Below are positions 39,674-41,589 of a stretch of DNA of 41,589 nt, in pieces. Numbering within the stretch: the stretch's first letter is position 1; every line of letters starts with the position of its first letter. The position numbers and the translations under genes were made by a program. Source of the stretch: a virus; IMG/VR virus record IMGVR_UViG_3300025117_000133, positions 1 through 41,589 of that record; one strand, given 5' to 3'. The notes beneath the pieces were generated by a model. That model was not told the DNA's origin and ran no database searches. It saw nothing but the letters and a program-made list of their open reading frames with translations.

Positions 39674-40039
39674 ATGAAATTTGACATAGGCATAGTTCTT
39701 AGTATCTCTCACGATCACCTGCTCTGTGATATTGGCAAGGTTTATGAGATTCTCAACTTTATGCTGGACGAGAACCTTTACACCCATCAACTTCCACGAG
39801 CCGGTAAGTTTTGCCGCCCATTCGTGCTTCAACAACATCCACAACTTACCGATTGGGACATCCTTGATGTACAGGTAACGACGGCAAACTGGAAGGATAT
39901 GGTAGGGAAGGCAACAGCGATGTTTGGAGAATCTCTTGAAATCGAAAAGCTGCCGGGCGGAGTCTGGACAGAAAAAGACCCTATCGAAGAAGCGAAAGAG
40001 ATAATGGGCAACGATGGTGTAATAGTTTTGAACATCTAA
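39674..40039 (+). CDS. conserved phage hypothetical protein (DUF7736-like?), 121 aa
   Basis: ATG 39674 follows AACAGGAGGAG. The start (MKFDIGIVLSISHDHLLCDI) followed by VYEILNFMLDENLYTHQLPRA and QQHPQL resemble a small family common in phage early regions. Function unknown. The C-terminus ends in a helix and strand (EEAKEIMGNDGVIVLNI). Confidence 0.7.
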   Translation: MKFDIGIVLSISHDHLLCDIGKVYEILNFMLDENLYTHQLPRAGKFCRPFVLQQHPQLTDWDILDVQVTTANWKDMVGKATAMFGESLEIEKLPGGVWTEKDPIEEAKEIMGNDGVIVLNI

Positions 40040-40057
40040 CCTTTTGGAGGGACAACA

Positions 40058-40465
40058 ATGAGCGAACCGAAAAGATATGAAGGAGCTATTGCTGTAAGGT
40101 CTGATACCGATACAATCAAAATTTTACCCGCTACTGTTTTTTGTGCCGACGATCCCGCCGTAGTGGAGAGATTCAAGAAGGCCGAACTCTACGACAAGGG
40201 TGATGCTGAGTGGCGGGCGAAGTTGGAAAAGGAGTACCGCAGCACAATCAAAACGCTCAAGGCCCAGTGCGTGATTCACGGCCGCAAGGCGGATGCGCTG
40301 GACAAGCTGGAGAGAATAATAAATGACGGGTTTGTCGAATTGCATCTGGAATATCCAATCGCTATGCCAACCCGTGTCGCGCTCACGCTGGCAAAAGGGC
40401 AATGCGATCCGCCTATTACCGCCCCCTCTCTCCTCGAGGCCATCGAATCAGTAAAGGAGGGGTGA
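40058..40465 (+). CDS. hypothetical protein, 135 aa
   Basis: ATG 40058 follows TTTTGGAGGGAC. Strands at the start, then a charged helix (KGDAEWRAKLEKEYRSTIKT), and a later mixed domain. Its stop overlaps the next ATG in TGATG. No family recognised. Confidence 0.65.
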   Translation: MSEPKRYEGAIAVRSDTDTIKILPATVFCADDPAVVERFKKAELYDKGDAEWRAKLEKEYRSTIKTLKAQCVIHGRKADALDKLERIINDGFVELHLEYPIAMPTRVALTLAKGQCDPPITAPSLLEAIESVKEG

Positions 40466-40608
40466 TGAAGAGGTTGTATAAATACCATTGCAAGCGATGC
40501 GGTAAGACATTCACGCGTCCATTCAAAAAGCGTTGGTTTAAGAGCATGTGTGGTGACGAAGCGATTGTCCGAGTGTATTTGGTAGTCAAGAAAAAGGAGG
40601 ACGTATGA
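40465..40608 (+). CDS. small basic zinc-finger-like protein, 47 aa
   Basis: ATG 40465 has AAAGGAGGGG upstream, one of the best sites in this block. A YHCKRCGKTF motif and a further Cys, in a Lys/Arg-rich context, could bind zinc. It overlaps the next membrane peptide by ATGA. Confidence 0.62.
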   Translation: MKRLYKYHCKRCGKTFTRPFKKRWFKSMCGDEAIVRVYLVVKKKEDV

Positions 40609-40691
40609 CTTATGGTGAAAAAATGTATTTCGGTTTCGGATTTGTCACGGGGCTTCTTGTGACGGTGCTGTTGTTCGTATGGTTTCTCTAA
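40605..40691 (+). CDS. 28-aa membrane peptide
   Basis: ATG 40605 follows AAAAAGGAGGACGT and overlaps the previous stop. The peptide is one hydrophobic helix (FGFGFVTGLLVTVLLFVWFL). Likely membrane-inserted; role unknown. Confidence 0.58.
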   Translation: MTYGEKMYFGFGFVTGLLVTVLLFVWFL

Positions 40692-40715
40692 CCGCATCAA
40701 GGCAGGAGTGAAATA

Positions 40716-40904
40716 ATGATTCACCTGGAATTATTCAGCATTTTTATAGATTGGTCATACTGGGGATTCGAGCTTTCGTTTCTCTCCGTTGAATATCCCT
40801 ATGGTGATGTATTCCGCGTGGATAGTCTATTCTGCGTGAGTAACTTTGACGGCAAATGGTTTTTGGAAATCGCGTTTATCACTTTGATTGGAGAAAAACA
40901 ATAA
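40716..40904 (+). CDS. hypothetical protein, 62 aa
   Basis: ATG 40716 follows GGCAGGAGTG. The product is rich in aromatic residues (Phe, Trp, Tyr) with a strand-like pattern and no clear membrane span. Not recognised. Confidence 0.6.
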   Translation: MIHLELFSIFIDWSYWGFELSFLSVEYPYGDVFRVDSLFCVSNFDGKWFLEIAFITLIGEKQ

Positions 40905-40917
40905 CCGAGGAGGACGT

Positions 40918-41001
40918 ATGAGCGAACTGAAACCTTCGACATTCTGGCCCGACGTGCCACCAGAATATGGCAGACCCGCCACACAAGGGACTAAACGGTA
41001 A
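40918..41001 (+). CDS. 27-aa peptide
   Basis: ATG 40918 follows ACCGAGGAGGACGT, an excellent site. The peptide MSELKPSTFWPDVPPEYG and so on is Pro-rich. It overlaps another small frame (40967-41065) by 35 bases. It may be real or a remnant of a longer protein. Confidence 0.45.
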   Translation: MSELKPSTFWPDVPPEYGRPATQGTKR

Positions 41002-41065
41002 AGACTGTCCCCAGTGTGGTCAGGGAATGAGCTGGCGCAAGGCCCGCATAGGAGGTGGAAGATGA
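40967..41065 (+). CDS. 32-aa peptide with CPQCG zinc knuckle
   Basis: ATG 40967 opens a frame with DCPQCGQGM and a basic end, and its stop overlaps ATG 41062 as ATGA. It has no ribosome site of its own. A +1 shift from the preceding peptide would join the two into one protein of about 48 residues, so a base error is possible. Confidence 0.4.
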   Translation: MADPPHKGLNGKDCPQCGQGMSWRKARIGGGR

Positions 41066-41289
41066 AAAAGAAATCACTATATGCTTATTGGTCGTTTGAG
41101 GAGGTAAATCCTGTTATTCGCGCCAGAGATCCGCGTTGGGTTGAGGGCGTGCTTGCCGCCTGCAACATCCTCAGCGATTACCATTCTACAACAATCAACG
41201 GTTATAATCCCGGCGATATCGTGCTTGCAAAACTCAACTTGATAGCGACCAGTCAGATACGTAAGGCTCGCAAAGGAGGTGTGAAGTGA
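41062..41289 (+). CDS. hypothetical protein, 75 aa
   Basis: ATG 41062 follows ATAGGAGGTGG. The product has an aromatic start (LYAYWSFEEVNPV) and a helical, basic end. Its stop overlaps GTG 41286 as GTGA. Not recognised. Confidence 0.65.
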   Translation: MKKKSLYAYWSFEEVNPVIRARDPRWVEGVLAACNILSDYHSTTINGYNPGDIVLAKLNLIATSQIRKARKGGVK

Positions 41290-41589
41290 AAATACGCATT
41301 GACACCGACAGTACAATCAACGAGGGTGCACAAGAAGCCGAGATCAAGGAGAACGCCATGAACGAACAGATTGAGCAAGAGCTGGAGAAGGAACTGGAAC
41401 TATTTCTTCTACAACTTAGCCCTTCGTTTCCCAAGCCAGTTGAGACATTTTATCGATGTGCCGCTCTCTCCGCTCGCCGAGAGGTGGAAGAGTTGAAACT
41501 CGAAAACAAAATACTGAGCGGCAATCGTCAGGCCGATGCAGCGGACATTGAACGCCTTGAGCGAGAGAACGCAGAGAAGCAAAATGCAA
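41286..41589 (+). CDS. partial coiled-coil protein running off the window
   Basis: GTG 41286 overlaps the previous stop and has AAAGGAGGT upstream. The 101 visible residues are mostly heptad-like charged helix (IEQELEKELELFLL, REVEELKLENKI, IERLERENAEKQN). The protein has no stop before the window end. It may continue into the partial frame at 2-64 if the genome is circular. Unknown role. Confidence 0.65.
   Translation, partial: MKIRIDTDSTINEGAQEAEIKENAMNEQIEQELEKELELFLLQLSPSFPKPVETFYRCAALSARREVEELKLENKILSGNRQADAADIERLERENAEKQNA

Noticed and set aside
1-41589. tRNA genes, CRISPR arrays, integrase and attachment sites
   Set aside because: Read through for cloverleaf-like sequence, spaced repeats and integrase motifs; none was convincing, though a weak tRNA could be missed by eye.

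Overview
The window looks like a nearly complete genome of a tailed phage, most likely podovirus-like. Head genes (small and large terminase, P22-like portal, scaffold, N4-gp56-like capsid, adaptor) are followed by a T7 gp12/P22 gp10-like nozzle, a fibre-like protein and three large low-complexity virion proteins. No tape measure, tail tube, sheath, DNA polymerase, RNA polymerase, integrase, tRNA or CRISPR array was seen. Host replication and transcription machinery is therefore probably used. The partial genes at the two ends read as one coiled-coil protein if one base is missing at the join, so the map is probably circular or circularly permuted.

Layout. (a) 31102-41589 and 1-4622, plus strand: early genes, tightly packed and often joined by ATGA or GTGA overlaps. 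They include a pentapeptide-repeat protein, a Gp157-like protein, recombination-type and HNH-like genes, a replisome organiser containing an origin-like repeat, a cytosine-5 DNA methyltransferase with a long second open frame inside it, a clamp-like protein with a zinc insertion, and many small zinc or membrane proteins. Positions 1693-4622 carry a radical SAM enzyme, two glycosyltransferases and membrane peptides. (b) 4652-5427, minus strand: three genes including a ribbon-helix-helix regulator. (c) 5428-5805: a regulatory gap with a good sigma70-type promoter pointing right. (d) 5806-27213, plus strand: packaging, head, tail, ejection and lysis genes, interrupted by one antisense lipoprotein gene with its own promoter (24940-25320). 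(e) 27297-30030, plus strand: small proteins, a 2H phosphoesterase resembling anti-CBASS Acb1, and an M15 peptidase endolysin. (f) 30031-30616, minus strand: two genes, one with a helix-turn-helix, divergent from the early genes across a 485-base gap.

Host. Three morphogenesis-region proteins carry Sec signal peptides whose predicted mature N-terminus is Gln, and a fourth protein has a lipobox. Gln at +1 is typical of Bacteroidota and relatives, but most genes here have strong Shine-Dalgarno sites, which typical Bacteroidota lack. A deeper FCB-group lineage (for example Ignavibacteria-like or Gemmatimonadota) is a reasonable guess and no more than that.

Most notable items: the dual-frame methyltransferase locus, the radical SAM/glycosyltransferase cassette, signal peptides on head-region proteins, the Acb1-like gene, the antisense lipoprotein, and the tandem 11-mer plus polypurine tract inside the replication gene. 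All family names come from reading motifs by eye; no database search was run.
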